DNA of 64,000 bases, taken from assembly GCF_014647795.1 (NCBI RefSeq), contig NZ_BMPW01000001.1, positions 558,001 to 622,000 on the forward strand, written 5' to 3'. Source of the stretch: Actinoplanes campanulatus (lineage in GTDB: Bacteria > Actinomycetota > Actinomycetes > Mycobacteriales > Micromonosporaceae). Positions 17,862-27,078 of the stretch are shown piece after piece; position 1 is the stretch's first letter; each line of letters opens with the position of its first letter. The position numbers and the translations under genes are program-made. Under the pieces are notes generated by a model. It had not been told where the DNA came from. It saw nothing but the letters and a program-made list of their open reading frames with translations, and ran no database searches.

Positions 17862-19775
17862 TTATGTAACGGGAATGCTCGCCTCAAGGCTCGACGCCCA
17901 CTCGGTCACGTCCCGCGCGATGTCCTGCGCGGTCAGGCCCAGGGCGGTGAGGATCTCGGCGCGGCTGCCGTGCGGGTGGAACCCGGCCGGCACACCGAAG
18001 TCCCGCAGCGGGGTGGCCACGCCGGCGTCCCGCAGCGCGCTGGCCACCGCGTCGCCCACACCACCGGTGCGAACGCCGTCCTCCAGGGTGACCACGGCCC
18101 GGTGCTGGGCGGCCAGACCGGTCAGCTCGATCGGCACCGGGCGGACCCAGCGCGGGTCGACGACGGTCACTCCGTACCCCTGCTCGGTGAGCCGCTCCGC
18201 GGTGTCCAGCGCCAGCCCGACGAAGGAGCCGACGGCGACGAGCAGGATGTCCTCGCGGTCGCCCTCGCGCAGCACGTCGACCTGGCCCACCCGGCGCAGC
18301 GCCGGGGTGTCCGGGGCGACCGAGCCGGTCGGGAACCGCACGATGGTCGGCCCGTCGTCGACCGCGACCGCCTCGCGCAGCTCCTCGCGCAGGGTGGCGG
18401 CGTCCCGCGGGGCGGCGATCCGCAGCCCCGGGACCACGCCGAAGACGCTCATGTCCCACATGCCGTAGTGGCTCGGCCCGTCCGGCCCGGTGATGCCGGC
18501 CCGGTCCAGCACGAAGGTCACCGGCAGCCGGTGCATCGCCACGTCCAGCAGGACCTGGTCGAAGGCCCGGTTCAGGAACGTCGCGTAGACCGCCACCACC
18601 GGGTGCAGGCCGCCCATCGCCAGGCCGGCCGCGGAGGTGGCCGCGTGCTGCTCGGCGATGCCCACGTCGTACGTCCGCTCCGGGTACTTCTTCGCCAGCG
18701 CCGCGATGCCGGTCGGCTCGGCCATCGCCGCGGTGATGCCCACGATGTCCGGGCGCTCGTCGGCGATCCGGACCAGCTCCTCGGAGAACACCTTGGTCCA
18801 CTTGAGCGTCGGCGCGGCCAGCAGCTTGCCGGTCTCCACGTCGAAAGCGCTGCCCGGGCCGTGCAGGCAGTCCGCCTCGTCCTGCTCGGCGGGGCGGTAG
18901 CCGTAGCCCTTCCTGGTGACCGCGTGCACGATGACCGGGGCGTTGAAGCCCTTGGCCCGGCGCAGCGCCGACTCCATGGCCTGCTGGTCGTGGCCGTCGA
19001 CCGGGCCGATGTACTTCAGGCCCAGGTCCTCGAACATCGGCTGCGGGCTGATCGCGTCCTTGATGCCCTTCTTGACCGCGTGCAGCACCTCGAAGACCGG
19101 CTTGCCCACCACCGGGGTCTGGCCCAGCGCGTCCTTGACCAGGTCGAGCACCTTCTCGTAGCCCGGGTTGAGGCGCAGCGTGGACAGGTGGTCGGCGAGC
19201 CCGCCGATGGTCGGCGCGTAGGAGCGGCCGTTGTCGTTGACCACGATCACCAGGCGGTTGCGGGTGGCCGCGATGTTGTTCAGCGCCTCCCAGCACATGC
19301 CGCCGGTCAGCGCGCCGTCACCGACGACCGCCACCACGTGCCGGTCCTCGCCACGCAGCGTGAACGCCTTGGCGAGTCCGTCCGCGTACGACAGGGCGGT
19401 GGAGGCGTGCGAGTTCTCGATCAGGTCGTGCTCGCTCTCCGCCTGGCTCGGGTAGCCGGTCAGGCCACCGCGCTGGCGGAGCAGGTCGAAGCCGTCCTGC
19501 CGGCCGGTAACGATCTTGTGAACATACGCCTGGTGGCCGGTGTCGAAGAGGATCTTGTCGCGCGGGGAGTCGAAGACGCGGTGCATCGCCAGGGTCATCT
19601 CGACCACGCCCAGGTTCGGACCCAGATGACCGCCGGTCCGCGAGACCTTGGCCACCAGGAAGTCACGAATCTCGGCCGCGAGCAGGATCAACTGCTCCGC
19701 GGTCAGTCGCTTGAGATCACCGGGTTCGGTGATGCTGCTCAGCAGGCCGGCCGGGGTCGAGGGGGAGTCACTCAT
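17862..19775 (-). CDS. dxs: 1-deoxy-D-xylulose-5-phosphate synthase
   Basis: Condenses pyruvate and glyceraldehyde-3-phosphate with thiamine diphosphate in the first step of the MEP isoprenoid pathway. 637 residues, the normal length. Visible are the histidine in [12 protein letters not shown], the ThDP motif [18 protein letters not shown], a [18 protein letters not shown] transketolase region and a C-terminal VVTLEDGV domain. The ATG at 19775 ([12 protein letters not shown]) was chosen because the family starts near [14 protein letters not shown]; the longer open frame is not conserved. It is first in a run of same-strand genes with 16, 16, 24 and 60 nt gaps ending in a two-component system. 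Confidence 0.96.
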   Translation of the reverse strand: MSDSPSTPAGLLSSITEPGDLKRLTAEQLILLAAEIRDFLVAKVSRTGGHLGPNLGVVEMTLAMHRVFDSPRDKILFDTGHQAYVHKIVTGRQDGFDLLRQRGGLTGYPSQAESEHDLIENSHASTALSYADGLAKAFTLRGEDRHVVAVVGDGALTGGMCWEALNNIAATRNRLVIVVNDNGRSYAPTIGGLADHLSTLRLNPGYEKVLDLVKDALGQTPVVGKPVFEVLHAVKKGIKDAISPQPMFEDLGLKYIGPVDGHDQQAMESALRRAKGFNAPVIVHAVTRKGYGYRPAEQDEADCLHGPGSAFDVETGKLLAAPTLKWTKVFSEELVRIADERPDIVGITAAMAEPTGIAALAKKYPERTYDVGIAEQHAATSAAGLAMGGLHPVVAVYATFLNRAFDQVLLDVAMHRLPVTFVLDRAGITGPDGPSHYGMWDMSVFGVVPGLRIAAPRDAATLREELREAVAVDDGPTIVRFPTGSVAPDTPALRRVGQVDVLREGDREDILLVAVGSFVGLALDTAERLTEQGYGVTVVDPRWVRPVPIELTGLAAQHRAVVTLEDGVRTGGVGDAVASALRDAGVATPLRDFGVPAGFHPHGSRAEILTALGLTAQDIARDVTEWASSLEASIPVT

Positions 19776-19920
19776 GAGGGCAGAGTCTATCGGTGCCCCG
19801 CCGCGACGCGACTTGAGCGAACGGACCGTCACCAATCCTCCACACAATTGGAACCTCCCCCGACCGGCGCGAACCGGACCCCCGGCTGGTTCTCCGGCGC
19901 GACCTTCGGGCATCCTGGAA

Positions 19921-20003
19921 GGCACACAGCGACTGGCGGCACGGGGATGGTCCAACCATCGGGGAGCTCGTCACGAGGAGTCGACCGCCTGGGCTCCCCG
20001 CAC
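19921..20003 (+). ncRNA. ZTP (pfl-type) riboswitch upstream of folD
   Basis: The leader shows the conserved elements of the ZTP/ZMP riboswitch in order: GACTGGCG (19931-19938), a hairpin GGATGGTCCAACCATC (19945-19960) leading into GGGGAGC (19961-19967), a variable linker, then CCGCCTGGGC (19985-19994). GGGGAGC can also pair with GCTCCCC at 19993-19999. ZTP accumulates when 10-formyl-tetrahydrofolate runs short, and folD makes that cofactor, a known association for this class. The 3' edge is close to the ribosome binding site, so translational control is plausible. Identified by consensus memory, not by a covariance search. Confidence 0.8.
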
Positions 20004-20014
20004 GAGGAGTCCAC

Positions 20015-20875
20015 ATGTCCACCGCACGTCTGCTGCCCGGCGCCCCGGTCGCCGAATCGGTCCTCAACGACGTCCGCGAGCGTGTCGCACGTCTCCAGGA
20101 CCGCGGCATCCAGCCCAGCCTCGCCACCATCCTGGTCGGTGACGACGACGCCAGCGCCGGCTACATCCGGATCAAGCAGAAGCAGGCCGCCGAGCTCGGC
20201 TTCTCCTCCCCGCACCAGCACCTGAGCGGCGACGTCACCCAGGCCGACCTGCTCGAGGTGATCGCCGGGTTCAACGACGACAAGAACGTGCACGGCGTCC
20301 TCATCCAGTACCCGATCCCGGCCCACCTGGACTACGACGCGGCCTTGCAGACCCTCGACCCGGACAAGGACGTCGACGGCATGCACCCGCTCAACATGGG
20401 CCGGCTCGCCGTCGGCCTGCCCGGCCCGCTCCCCTGCACCCCGGCCGGCATCGAGGCGCTGCTCGCCTTCCACGGCATCGAGATCGCCGGTCGCGAGGTG
20501 GTCATCCTGGGCCGCGGCGCCACCCTGGGCCGCCCGCTCGCCATGCTGCTGGCGCAGAAGCGCCCGACCGCCAACGCCGCCGTCACCGTGGTGCACACCG
20601 GCGTCAAGGACTGGCCCCGCTACACCCAGCGGGCCGACGTCCTGATCGCCGCGGCCGGCGTCCCCGGCATCGTCAGGCCCGAGCACGTCAAGCCCGGCTC
20701 GGTCGTCATCGGCGCCGGCGTCCGCTACGAGGGCCGCCGCCTCCTCCCGGACGTCGACGAATCCTGCGCCGAGGTGGCCGGCGCCATCACCCCCCGCGTC
20801 GGCGGCGTCGGCCCGACCACGGTCGCCATGCTCTTCCGCAACGCGGTCACGGCCGCAGAACGAGCCAACCCTTAA
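20015..20875 (+). CDS. folD: Methylenetetrahydrofolate dehydrogenase / cyclohydrolase FolD
   Basis: Bifunctional enzyme interconverting 5,10-methylene- and 10-formyl-tetrahydrofolate, supplying one-carbon units for purine synthesis. 286 residues. The catalytic Tyr50 and Lys54 lie in GYIRIKQK, followed by GVLIQYPIP, the LDPDKDVDGMHPLNMGRL signature and the Rossmann motif VVILGRGATLGRPLA. The ATG at 20015 follows GAGGAG at 20004-20009. It is controlled by the ZTP riboswitch in the leader and stands alone between dxs (divergent) and a convergent methyltransferase gene. Confidence 0.96.
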   Translation: MSTARLLPGAPVAESVLNDVRERVARLQDRGIQPSLATILVGDDDASAGYIRIKQKQAAELGFSSPHQHLSGDVTQADLLEVIAGFNDDKNVHGVLIQYPIPAHLDYDAALQTLDPDKDVDGMHPLNMGRLAVGLPGPLPCTPAGIEALLAFHGIEIAGREVVILGRGATLGRPLAMLLAQKRPTANAAVTVVHTGVKDWPRYTQRADVLIAAAGVPGIVRPEHVKPGSVVIGAGVRYEGRRLLPDVDESCAEVAGAITPRVGGVGPTTVAMLFRNAVTAAERANP

Positions 20876-21050
20876 ATCCCTTCATCGGTACGGGCCGGCC
20901 CGCACCCGCCGAATCCACCCCGTCCCGCCGGCTCCGGCGATCTCACTGCCGGGGCACGCCTGTGCCGCCCCCGCCGGGCTTAGATCGGTGGTCAAGCCTG
21001 ACCGGGCGGCTAGCGCCGCACGGGCCACCCCACCGGGTCCGGCTGGCCCG

Positions 21051-22340
21051 TCATCGGGCGCCGGAGGGTGGGGTCAGGTGGGCGACGCACTCGACGTGCT
21101 GGGTCATCGGGAAGCAGTCGAAGGCCCGCACAGTCTCGACGCGCCAGCCCTCGGCACGGAACGTCTTCAGGTCACGGGCCAGGGCGGCCGGGTCGCAGGC
21201 CACGTAGGCGACGGCCCGCGGACGGGCCGCCGCGACGGCCCGGACCACCCGGGCGCCGGCGCCGGCCCGGGGCGGGTCGAGGACGACCAGGTCGACCGGG
21301 CCGGTGACACGGCGCCGGGACAGCGCCACCTCCACGCGGGCCTCGACGATGTCCAGGTGGGGCAGGTCGGCCAGGTTGGCGCGGGCGGCGGCCACCCCGG
21401 CCGCGGACGACTCGACGACGGTCACCCGGGCACCGGTCCGCCCGGCGATCGCGGCGGCGAACAGGCCGGCGCCCCCGTACAGATCCCAGGTGGTCTCCCC
21501 GGCGGCCGGCCGCAGCATCTCCAGGACCGCCGTGACCAGGGTGTCCGCGGCCTGCGGGTGGACCTGCCAGAAGCCCTGCGGCGGGATCCGCCAGGCCCGC
21601 CCGGCCGCCTGCTCGGTGACCTCGGCCGGTCCGGCGAGCCGGATCAGCGAGCCGCCCTCCGGCGCCTCCCCGAGGTCGTCGCCGTGTGCTGGGCCGGCCG
21701 TGCCGGACGGGCGGCCCAGCACCGCGACGTCCCCGCCGGTGGAGGCGACGGCCTGCACCGCGTCCACGCCGGGCCAGTCCTCGTCGAGCACGTCCAGGTC
21801 CTGGATGGCCGGATGGGCGATCCGGCAGCGGTCGATCGGCACCACCTGGTGCGACCGGTGCTGCAACAGCCCGGGACGCCCGGCCGCGTCGATCGCGTAC
21901 CGCACCCGGGTCCGCCATCCGAGCAGCGGATCCTTGGCGGGCAGCGGCTCCACCCGTACGAATATGCCCTCGGGGTCGAGGCCGGCCAGACGGACCAGCT
22001 GTTCCCGGACCACGTCGGCCTTCCACCGCAACTGGGCCTCGCCGGAGGCGTGCTGGAGGTCGCAGCCGCCGCACCCGCCCGGATGGGCGTAGGGGCACGG
22101 CGGGGTGACCCGGTCCGGGGACGGCTCGTGGATCTCCACGGCGTCGGCCCGCAGGTAGCCGCGGTGCAGCTCGGTGATCTCGGCGGTGACCCGCTCGCCG
22201 GGCAGGGCGTGCCGGACGAAGATCACCCGTCCGTGCGGGCCGCCGAGCCGGGCGACGCAGTGCCCGCCGTGCGCGGGCGCGCCCACGGTGACCTCGACCC
22301 GGTCCCCCTCGACCAGGTCGTCGATGATCGCACCGGTCAT
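21051..22340 (-). CDS. TRAM-domain RNA (uracil-5-)-methyltransferase, RumA/TrmA type
   Basis: 429 residues: an N-terminal TRAM beta-barrel (about 8-63), a cysteine cluster CPYAHPGGCGGC near residues 76-87 with CRIAHP later, which would bind a 4Fe-4S cluster, and a C-terminal SAM domain with WDLYGGAGLFA, VVLDPPRAGAG and the nucleophile motif YVACDPAALARDL. Such enzymes make m5U in tRNA or 23S rRNA; which one cannot be decided. The M. tuberculosis equivalent in this position is Rv2689c. The ATG at 22340 overlaps the permease stop by 4 nt, so the two genes are coupled. Confidence 0.9.
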   Translation of the reverse strand: MTGAIIDDLVEGDRVEVTVGAPAHGGHCVARLGGPHGRVIFVRHALPGERVTAEITELHRGYLRADAVEIHEPSPDRVTPPCPYAHPGGCGGCDLQHASGEAQLRWKADVVREQLVRLAGLDPEGIFVRVEPLPAKDPLLGWRTRVRYAIDAAGRPGLLQHRSHQVVPIDRCRIAHPAIQDLDVLDEDWPGVDAVQAVASTGGDVAVLGRPSGTAGPAHGDDLGEAPEGGSLIRLAGPAEVTEQAAGRAWRIPPQGFWQVHPQAADTLVTAVLEMLRPAAGETTWDLYGGAGLFAAAIAGRTGARVTVVESSAAGVAAARANLADLPHLDIVEARVEVALSRRRVTGPVDLVVLDPPRAGAGARVVRAVAAARPRAVAYVACDPAALARDLKTFRAEGWRVETVRAFDCFPMTQHVECVAHLTPPSGAR

Positions 22341-24358
22341 CGTGGCGCCTCGTCTTCCTCGTCGTGGATACGCGGCCCACGGGCCGGCGCCCGGGTGAGC
22401 CCCCGGTCCATCCGGTCGAGGTCGCGGTCCTGGCTGGAGCGCAACTGCCAGGGCACGCTGGTGACCATCACGCCGGGTTCGAACAGCAGCCGGCCCTTGA
22501 TCCGCAGCGCGCTCTGGTTGTGCAGCAGGTTCTCCCACCAGCGGCCCACCACGTACTCCGGGACGAAGACGGTGACCACGTCGCGCGGTGACGCCCGCCG
22601 GGTGTTCTTCACGAAGTCGATGATCGGCCGGGTGATCTCCCGGTACGGCGAGTCGACCACCGTGAGCGCGACCGGCAGCTGCCGCCGTTCCCACTCGGCC
22701 TGGATGGCGCGGGTGTCGTTGTCGTCGACGTTGACGGTGACCGCGGTGAGCGTGTCCGGCCGGGTGGCCTGCGCGTAGGCGAGCGCACGCAGGGTCGGCT
22801 GGTGCACCTTGCTGACCAGCACGATGGCGTGGTTGCGGGACGGCAGCACGGGCCGCTCGTCGGTGGGTTTGAGCTCCTCGGCGACCCGGGTGTAGTGCCG
22901 ATGGATGGCCACCATCAGCCCGTAGATCACGATCATGGCGGCGATCGCGATCCACGCCCCGAGCAGGAACTTGGTGATCAGGACGACGATGAGCACGGCG
23001 CCGGTGAGGATCATGCCGAACGTGTTGATCCCCCGGGACCGGATCATCTGCCGGCGCCGGAGCGGGTCGCGCTGGGTCCGCAGATGCCGGTTCCAGTGCC
23101 GGATCATGCCGGCCTGGGACAGCGTGAACGACACGAACACGCCCACGATGTACAGCTGGATCAGCCTGGTGACCTCGGCCTCGAAGGCCACGATCAGCAC
23201 CATGGCGGCGCCCGCCAGGAAGAGGATGCCGTTGCTGAAGGCCAGCCGGTCGCCGCGGGTGTGCAGCTGGCGGGGCAGGTAACGGTCCTGGGCGAGGATC
23301 GAGCCGAGCACCGGGAAGCCGTTGAAGGCGGTGTTCGCGGCCAGGAAGAGGATCAGGGCGGTGACCGCGCCGACCACGTACAGCAGGAACGAACCGGATC
23401 CGAAGACGGTCTCGGCGAGCTGCGTGGTGACCGTCTTCTGGACGTAGCCCTCGGACGCGGCGTTCGGCACGATCTGGAGGAGCGGATCCTCCACATACTG
23501 CAACTTCGTGCGCTGGGCCAGCAGGATGATGCCGGAGAGCATGACGATCGCGAGCCCGCCGAGCAGCATCAGGGTGGTCGCCGCGTTCTTGCTCTTCGGC
23601 TTCTTGAAGGCGGGCACCCCGTTGGAGATCGCCTCCACGCCGGTGAGCGCGGCGCAACCCGAGGAGAACGTCCGGAGCAGCAGGAAGGCGAACCCGATCT
23701 GGGTCAGATGGTGTTCCTCGGCGTCGATCGTCAGGTCCGCGCTGGGCGCCCGCAGGTCGTCGCCGAGCACGAAGACCCGGAACACCCCGATGACGATCAT
23801 GCCGACGATGACCACGATGAACAGGTAGGTGGGGACCGCGAAGGCCGCGCCGGACTCCCGCAGGCCACGCAGGTTGAGCGCGCTGAGCACGACGATCGCG
23901 AGGATGGCGATGGGCACCTTGTGGGTGGCGACCCAGGGGACCACCGAGCCCAGGTTGCTCACCCCGGAGGAGATCGACACCGCGACCGTGAGGATGTAGT
24001 CGACCAGCAGTGCGCTGGCGACGCCGAGCCCGGCCTTCGGCCCGAGGTTGACCGTGGCCACCTCGTAGTCGCCGCCGCCGGACGGGTAGGCGTGCACGTT
24101 CTGCCGGTAGCTGGCGACCACCGTCACCATCACCACCGCGACGGCCAGCGTCACCCAGGGCGAGAAGGCGTACGCCGCGGCGCCGGCGATGGACAGCGTC
24201 AGCAGGATCTCGTCGGGCGCGTACGCCACGCTGGACAGCGCGTCGCTCGCGAAGACCGGCAGGGCGATCCGCTTGGGCAGCAGCGTGTGCTGCAGCTTGT
24301 CCGAGCGGAACGGCCGGCCCAGGAGCAGCCGTTTGGCTAGAGAGGTGGTACTTGCCAC
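22337..24358 (-). CDS. APC-family permease, KimA-like potassium transporter candidate
   Basis: 673 residues: about twelve transmembrane helices (about 30-480) beginning with the conserved LPVFASDALSSVAYAPDEIL, then a cytosolic domain of about 170 residues (HAIVLVSKVHQPTLRALAYA onward). This two-part plan is that of KimA, a potassium importer of Bacillus subtilis, although actinobacterial copies are usually labelled amino-acid permeases. Divergent TrkA-type genes strengthen a potassium role (inference). The GTG at 24358 (VASTTSLAKRLLLGRPF) was chosen because the conserved part starts there; GTGs further upstream are possible. Rv2690c holds this position in M. tuberculosis. Confidence 0.82.
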   Translation of the reverse strand: MASTTSLAKRLLLGRPFRSDKLQHTLLPKRIALPVFASDALSSVAYAPDEILLTLSIAGAAAYAFSPWVTLAVAVVMVTVVASYRQNVHAYPSGGGDYEVATVNLGPKAGLGVASALLVDYILTVAVSISSGVSNLGSVVPWVATHKVPIAILAIVVLSALNLRGLRESGAAFAVPTYLFIVVIVGMIVIGVFRVFVLGDDLRAPSADLTIDAEEHHLTQIGFAFLLLRTFSSGCAALTGVEAISNGVPAFKKPKSKNAATTLMLLGGLAIVMLSGIILLAQRTKLQYVEDPLLQIVPNAASEGYVQKTVTTQLAETVFGSGSFLLYVVGAVTALILFLAANTAFNGFPVLGSILAQDRYLPRQLHTRGDRLAFSNGILFLAGAAMVLIVAFEAEVTRLIQLYIVGVFVSFTLSQAGMIRHWNRHLRTQRDPLRRRQMIRSRGINTFGMILTGAVLIVVLITKFLLGAWIAIAAMIVIYGLMVAIHRHYTRVAEELKPTDERPVLPSRNHAIVLVSKVHQPTLRALAYAQATRPDTLTAVTVNVDDNDTRAIQAEWERRQLPVALTVVDSPYREITRPIIDFVKNTRRASPRDVVTVFVPEYVVGRWWENLLHNQSALRIKGRLLFEPGVMVTSVPWQLRSSQDRDLDRMDRGLTRAPARGPRIHDEEDEAPR

Positions 24359-24470
24359 GAGTGCCAAGCGTACGGGCGGACCTTTCGGCGTGTGGTCCGC
24401 CCCGGACAGCGCCCGCGACAGGGGCATGGCAGGCTCACGGTGTACGTACTGAATCGGGAGGGCACGGACC

Positions 24471-25136
24471 GTGCACGTGGTGATCATGGGGTGTGGCCGG
24501 CTCGGTTCGACGCTGGCCCAGAAGCTCGACGCTCAGGGTCACCAGGTCGCGGTGATCGACCGGGACGCCGACGCGTTCCGGCGTCTCGGGGACAACTTCG
24601 GCGGCGTCACGGTCAACGGCATCGGCTTCGACCGGGACGTGCTGCGCGCCGCCGGCATCGAGCGGGCGGACGCCTTCGCGGCGGTCTCCAGCGGTGACAA
24701 CTCGAACATCATCTCGGCCCGCCTGGCCCGCGAGACGTTCGGCGTCTCCCGGGTGGTGGCCCGGATCTACGACTCCCGCCGCGCGCAGGTCTACGAGCGG
24801 CTGGGCATCCCGACGATCGCGACGATCCGCTGGGCCGCCGACCGGATGTACCGGTTCCTGGTGCCCTCGGACCGGGTCGAGGTGTTCCGCGACCCGACCA
24901 GCGTGGTCAGCATCGTGGAGACGCCGCTGCACCGGGACTGGGTCGGCCGCCCGGTCAAGACGCTGGAGGACCGGACCGGCGCCCGGGTGGCCTACCTGGT
25001 CCGCTTCGGGGTGGGCACCCTCGCCGTGCCGTCCACCATCCTCCAGGACGGCGACCAGGTCTACATGATCGTCACCGACGAGACCGTGGAGCAGGTGCTG
25101 GACATCGCCCAGGGCGCCGACAAGGAAGGGAACTGA
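24471..25136 (+). CDS. ceoB: TrkA-type K+ regulatory protein (CeoB-like)
   Basis: 221 residues: an RCK_N Rossmann domain with VIMGCGRLGSTLAQKLDAQG at residues 4-23 and an acidic strand end (VIDRD), then an RCK_C domain (about 135-215). Such subunits bind NAD(H) or nucleotides on the cytosolic face of potassium channels or transporters and gate them. Its partner begins 2 nt downstream, so both are made together. No Trk/Ktr membrane subunit is encoded nearby; the divergent KimA-like permease may be the partner. The GTG at 24471 follows a GGGAGG-like ribosome binding site. Confidence 0.9.
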   Translation: MHVVIMGCGRLGSTLAQKLDAQGHQVAVIDRDADAFRRLGDNFGGVTVNGIGFDRDVLRAAGIERADAFAAVSSGDNSNIISARLARETFGVSRVVARIYDSRRAQVYERLGIPTIATIRWAADRMYRFLVPSDRVEVFRDPTSVVSIVETPLHRDWVGRPVKTLEDRTGARVAYLVRFGVGTLAVPSTILQDGDQVYMIVTDETVEQVLDIAQGADKEGN

Positions 25137-25138
25137 TC

Positions 25139-25801
25139 GTGCGGATCGCCATCGCCGGCGCCGGCAACGTGGGCCGGTCCATCGCCCAGGAGCTGATCGG
25201 CAACGGTCACGAGGTCATGCTGATCGAGCGGCAGCCCCGGCAGTTGTGCCCGGAGCGGGTGCCGGAGGCCCGCTGGGTGCTCGCCGACGCCTGCGAGCTG
25301 AGCAGCCTGGAGGACGCCGACCTGGCCGGTTGTGACGTGGTGGTCGCGGCCACCGGCGACGACAAGGCCAACCTGGTGGTGTCGCTGCTGGCCAAGACCG
25401 AGTTCGCGGTGCCCCGGGTGGTGGCCCGGGTGAACCGGGCGGAGAACGAGTGGCTCTTCACCGAGCAGTGGGGCGTCGACGTCTCGGTGAGCAAGCCCCG
25501 CCTGATGGCGGCCCTGGTCGAGGAGGCGGTGACGGTCGGCGACCTGGTCCGGCTGATGACCTTCCGGCAGGGCGAGGCCAACCTGGTGGAGATCACCCTG
25601 CCGAAGAACGCGCCCTACGAGGGTCAGCCGGTCCGCTCGGTGCCGATGCCGCGGGACGCCGCCCTGGTCGCCATCCTGCGTGGCAAGCGGGTGGTGGTGC
25701 CGACCCCCGACGATCCGCTGGAGGCCGGCGACGAGCTGATCTTCGTGTGCACCGCCGAGGTGGAGGACCAGGTCCGCGCCGTGGTCCTCGGCTCCTCCTA
25801 G
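25139..25801 (+). CDS. ceoC: TrkA-type K+ regulatory protein (CeoC-like)
   Basis: 220 residues, paralogous to the preceding gene: RCK_N with IAIAGAGNVGRSIAQELIGN at residues 3-22 and an acidic strand end, then RCK_C. The intact glycine motif predicts nucleotide binding. The pair most likely forms a hetero-oligomeric gating ring, as suggested for CeoB/CeoC. Its stop codon forms a shared CTAG with the stop of the convergent DUF3159 gene. Confidence 0.9.
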   Translation: MRIAIAGAGNVGRSIAQELIGNGHEVMLIERQPRQLCPERVPEARWVLADACELSSLEDADLAGCDVVVAATGDDKANLVVSLLAKTEFAVPRVVARVNRAENEWLFTEQWGVDVSVSKPRLMAALVEEAVTVGDLVRLMTFRQGEANLVEITLPKNAPYEGQPVRSVPMPRDAALVAILRGKRVVVPTPDDPLEAGDELIFVCTAEVEDQVRAVVLGSS

Positions 25802-26616
25802 GCGACGGCGGTGTCCCGGCGCTGGGCTGACGTCACCCGGTGGATGGCCCAGATGGTGAAGGCGAACGTGGCGGCGTAGATCGGCCAGCTCACCAGGATG
25901 CGCACGATGCCGAGCGCGTTCGCCTTGTCCATCGCGTAGAGGACCGCCTGGATGCCGGCGCGCGTGCTGAGCGAGACGGCCCAGAGCACGGTCAGCCACT
26001 GGAAGGTACGGAAGAGCCGGCCGTTGTCGAACCAGTCCTGCTTGCCCTTGTTGGCCATGATGCCCCAGGCGTACCCGATCAGGGGTTTGCGGACCGCCAC
26101 CGAGACCAGCAGCACCGCCGCCTGACCGAAGGTCAGCAGGATGCCGGGCAGGTAGAAGTCCTTGGCGTCGCCGCTGCGCCAGGCCAGCCAGGCGCCGAGC
26201 GCGATGCCGAAGAGACCGTTGATCGCGTGCCGGACCGGCTGCCGGCGGGCCAGCCGCACCGCGCCGATGGCCAGCGCCGAACCGACCGAGCCGATGATCG
26301 CCCACAGCAGGGCGGTACGTTTCTCCAGCCCCGCCACGGACTCGCCGAGCAGCACGTTGAGCAGGACGAAGGCGAGCACTGGAACGCTCGACTCGATCAG
26401 GCCGCGAACACCGCCGAGCTGCTCGGCGATCTGCTCACTCATCGACGGGAGTGGCTCCTCGTCGTCACCGGGCTTCCCGGCCGGCCTCATCTCGTGGAGG
26501 TCATGATCCGCGATGATCTCCTCGGCGATCTTCTCCTCGGCGGAGGAGAGCATCTCGGAGAGCCGCTCCTCGACCGACTCGTGCGCGGCGTGGCGCGGCT
26601 CGCTTCCGGATGTCAC
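25798..26616 (-). CDS. DUF3159 integral membrane protein
   Basis: 272 residues. The first 95 are acidic and soluble (EERLSEMLSSAEEKIAEEII, likely helical), followed by five or six hydrophobic segments with short loops. The actinobacterial family DUF3159 (Rv2693c position) has no known function; its place beside the potassium genes is conserved. The open frame ends in a CTAG stop shared with ceoC, and its start overlaps the OB-fold gene stop by 4 nt. Confidence 0.85.
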   Translation of the reverse strand: MTSGSEPRHAAHESVEERLSEMLSSAEEKIAEEIIADHDLHEMRPAGKPGDDEEPLPSMSEQIAEQLGGVRGLIESSVPVLAFVLLNVLLGESVAGLEKRTALLWAIIGSVGSALAIGAVRLARRQPVRHAINGLFGIALGAWLAWRSGDAKDFYLPGILLTFGQAAVLLVSVAVRKPLIGYAWGIMANKGKQDWFDNGRLFRTFQWLTVLWAVSLSTRAGIQAVLYAMDKANALGIVRILVSWPIYAATFAFTIWAIHRVTSAQRRDTAVA

Positions 26617-26990
26617 CGGGGCGCCTCCAGCTCGTAGTAGGGGTTGTAGATCACCTTGCGGTCGTCCCGGATCGCCATCCGGCCTCGCGCGGTGAGCTGA
26701 CGCCCCGGTTCGATGCCGGAGATGGACCGGCGCCCCAGGAAGACCAGCGTGACCACGTCACTGCCGTCGTAGAGGTCGGCCTCGAGCGTCGGCAGGTTGG
26801 TGCGAGGAGTGTACGCCACCGTCCGCAGTCGTCCCGACACCGAGACGACCTGTCCGCGCTGGCAGCCGCCCACCGGGACGGCGCCGCACTTGGCGCTGTC
26901 CCGTTGCAGCTCCCTCGCGTCCAGCTCGGAATCGGTCGCCGTCAGCCGGTCCAGGAACCGGCGCAGTCCGGTGCGCTCTTCGGTCGTCAT
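26613..26990 (-). CDS. OB-fold nucleic-acid-binding-type protein (Rv2694c-like)
   Basis: 125 residues. An N-terminal helix (LRRFLDRLTATDSELDAREL) leads to an OB-fold with GQVVSVSGRLRTVAYTPR and LEADLYDGSDVVTLVFLGRR, the pattern of tRNA-anticodon/RecG-type OB domains. DNA or RNA binding is inferred from fold only. The ATG at 26990 is where conservation starts; the frame extends upstream without support. It overlaps DUF3159 by 4 nt. Confidence 0.85.
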   Translation of the reverse strand: MTTEERTGLRRFLDRLTATDSELDARELQRDSAKCGAVPVGGCQRGQVVSVSGRLRTVAYTPRTNLPTLEADLYDGSDVVTLVFLGRRSISGIEPGRQLTARGRMAIRDDRKVIYNPYYELEAPR

Positions 26991-27078
26991 GACTTCGCCG
27001 TCACCCTTCGTCGACGCGACGCAGTGTGCGCGTGTGTCGGACGTCCACGCTACGCCCGGAGCACCCCGGTGATCTAGG

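Noticed and set aside
24359-24470. c-di-AMP riboswitch before the KimA-like permease
   Set aside because: The 112-nt divergent gap is too short for the ydaO class and lacks its conserved elements.
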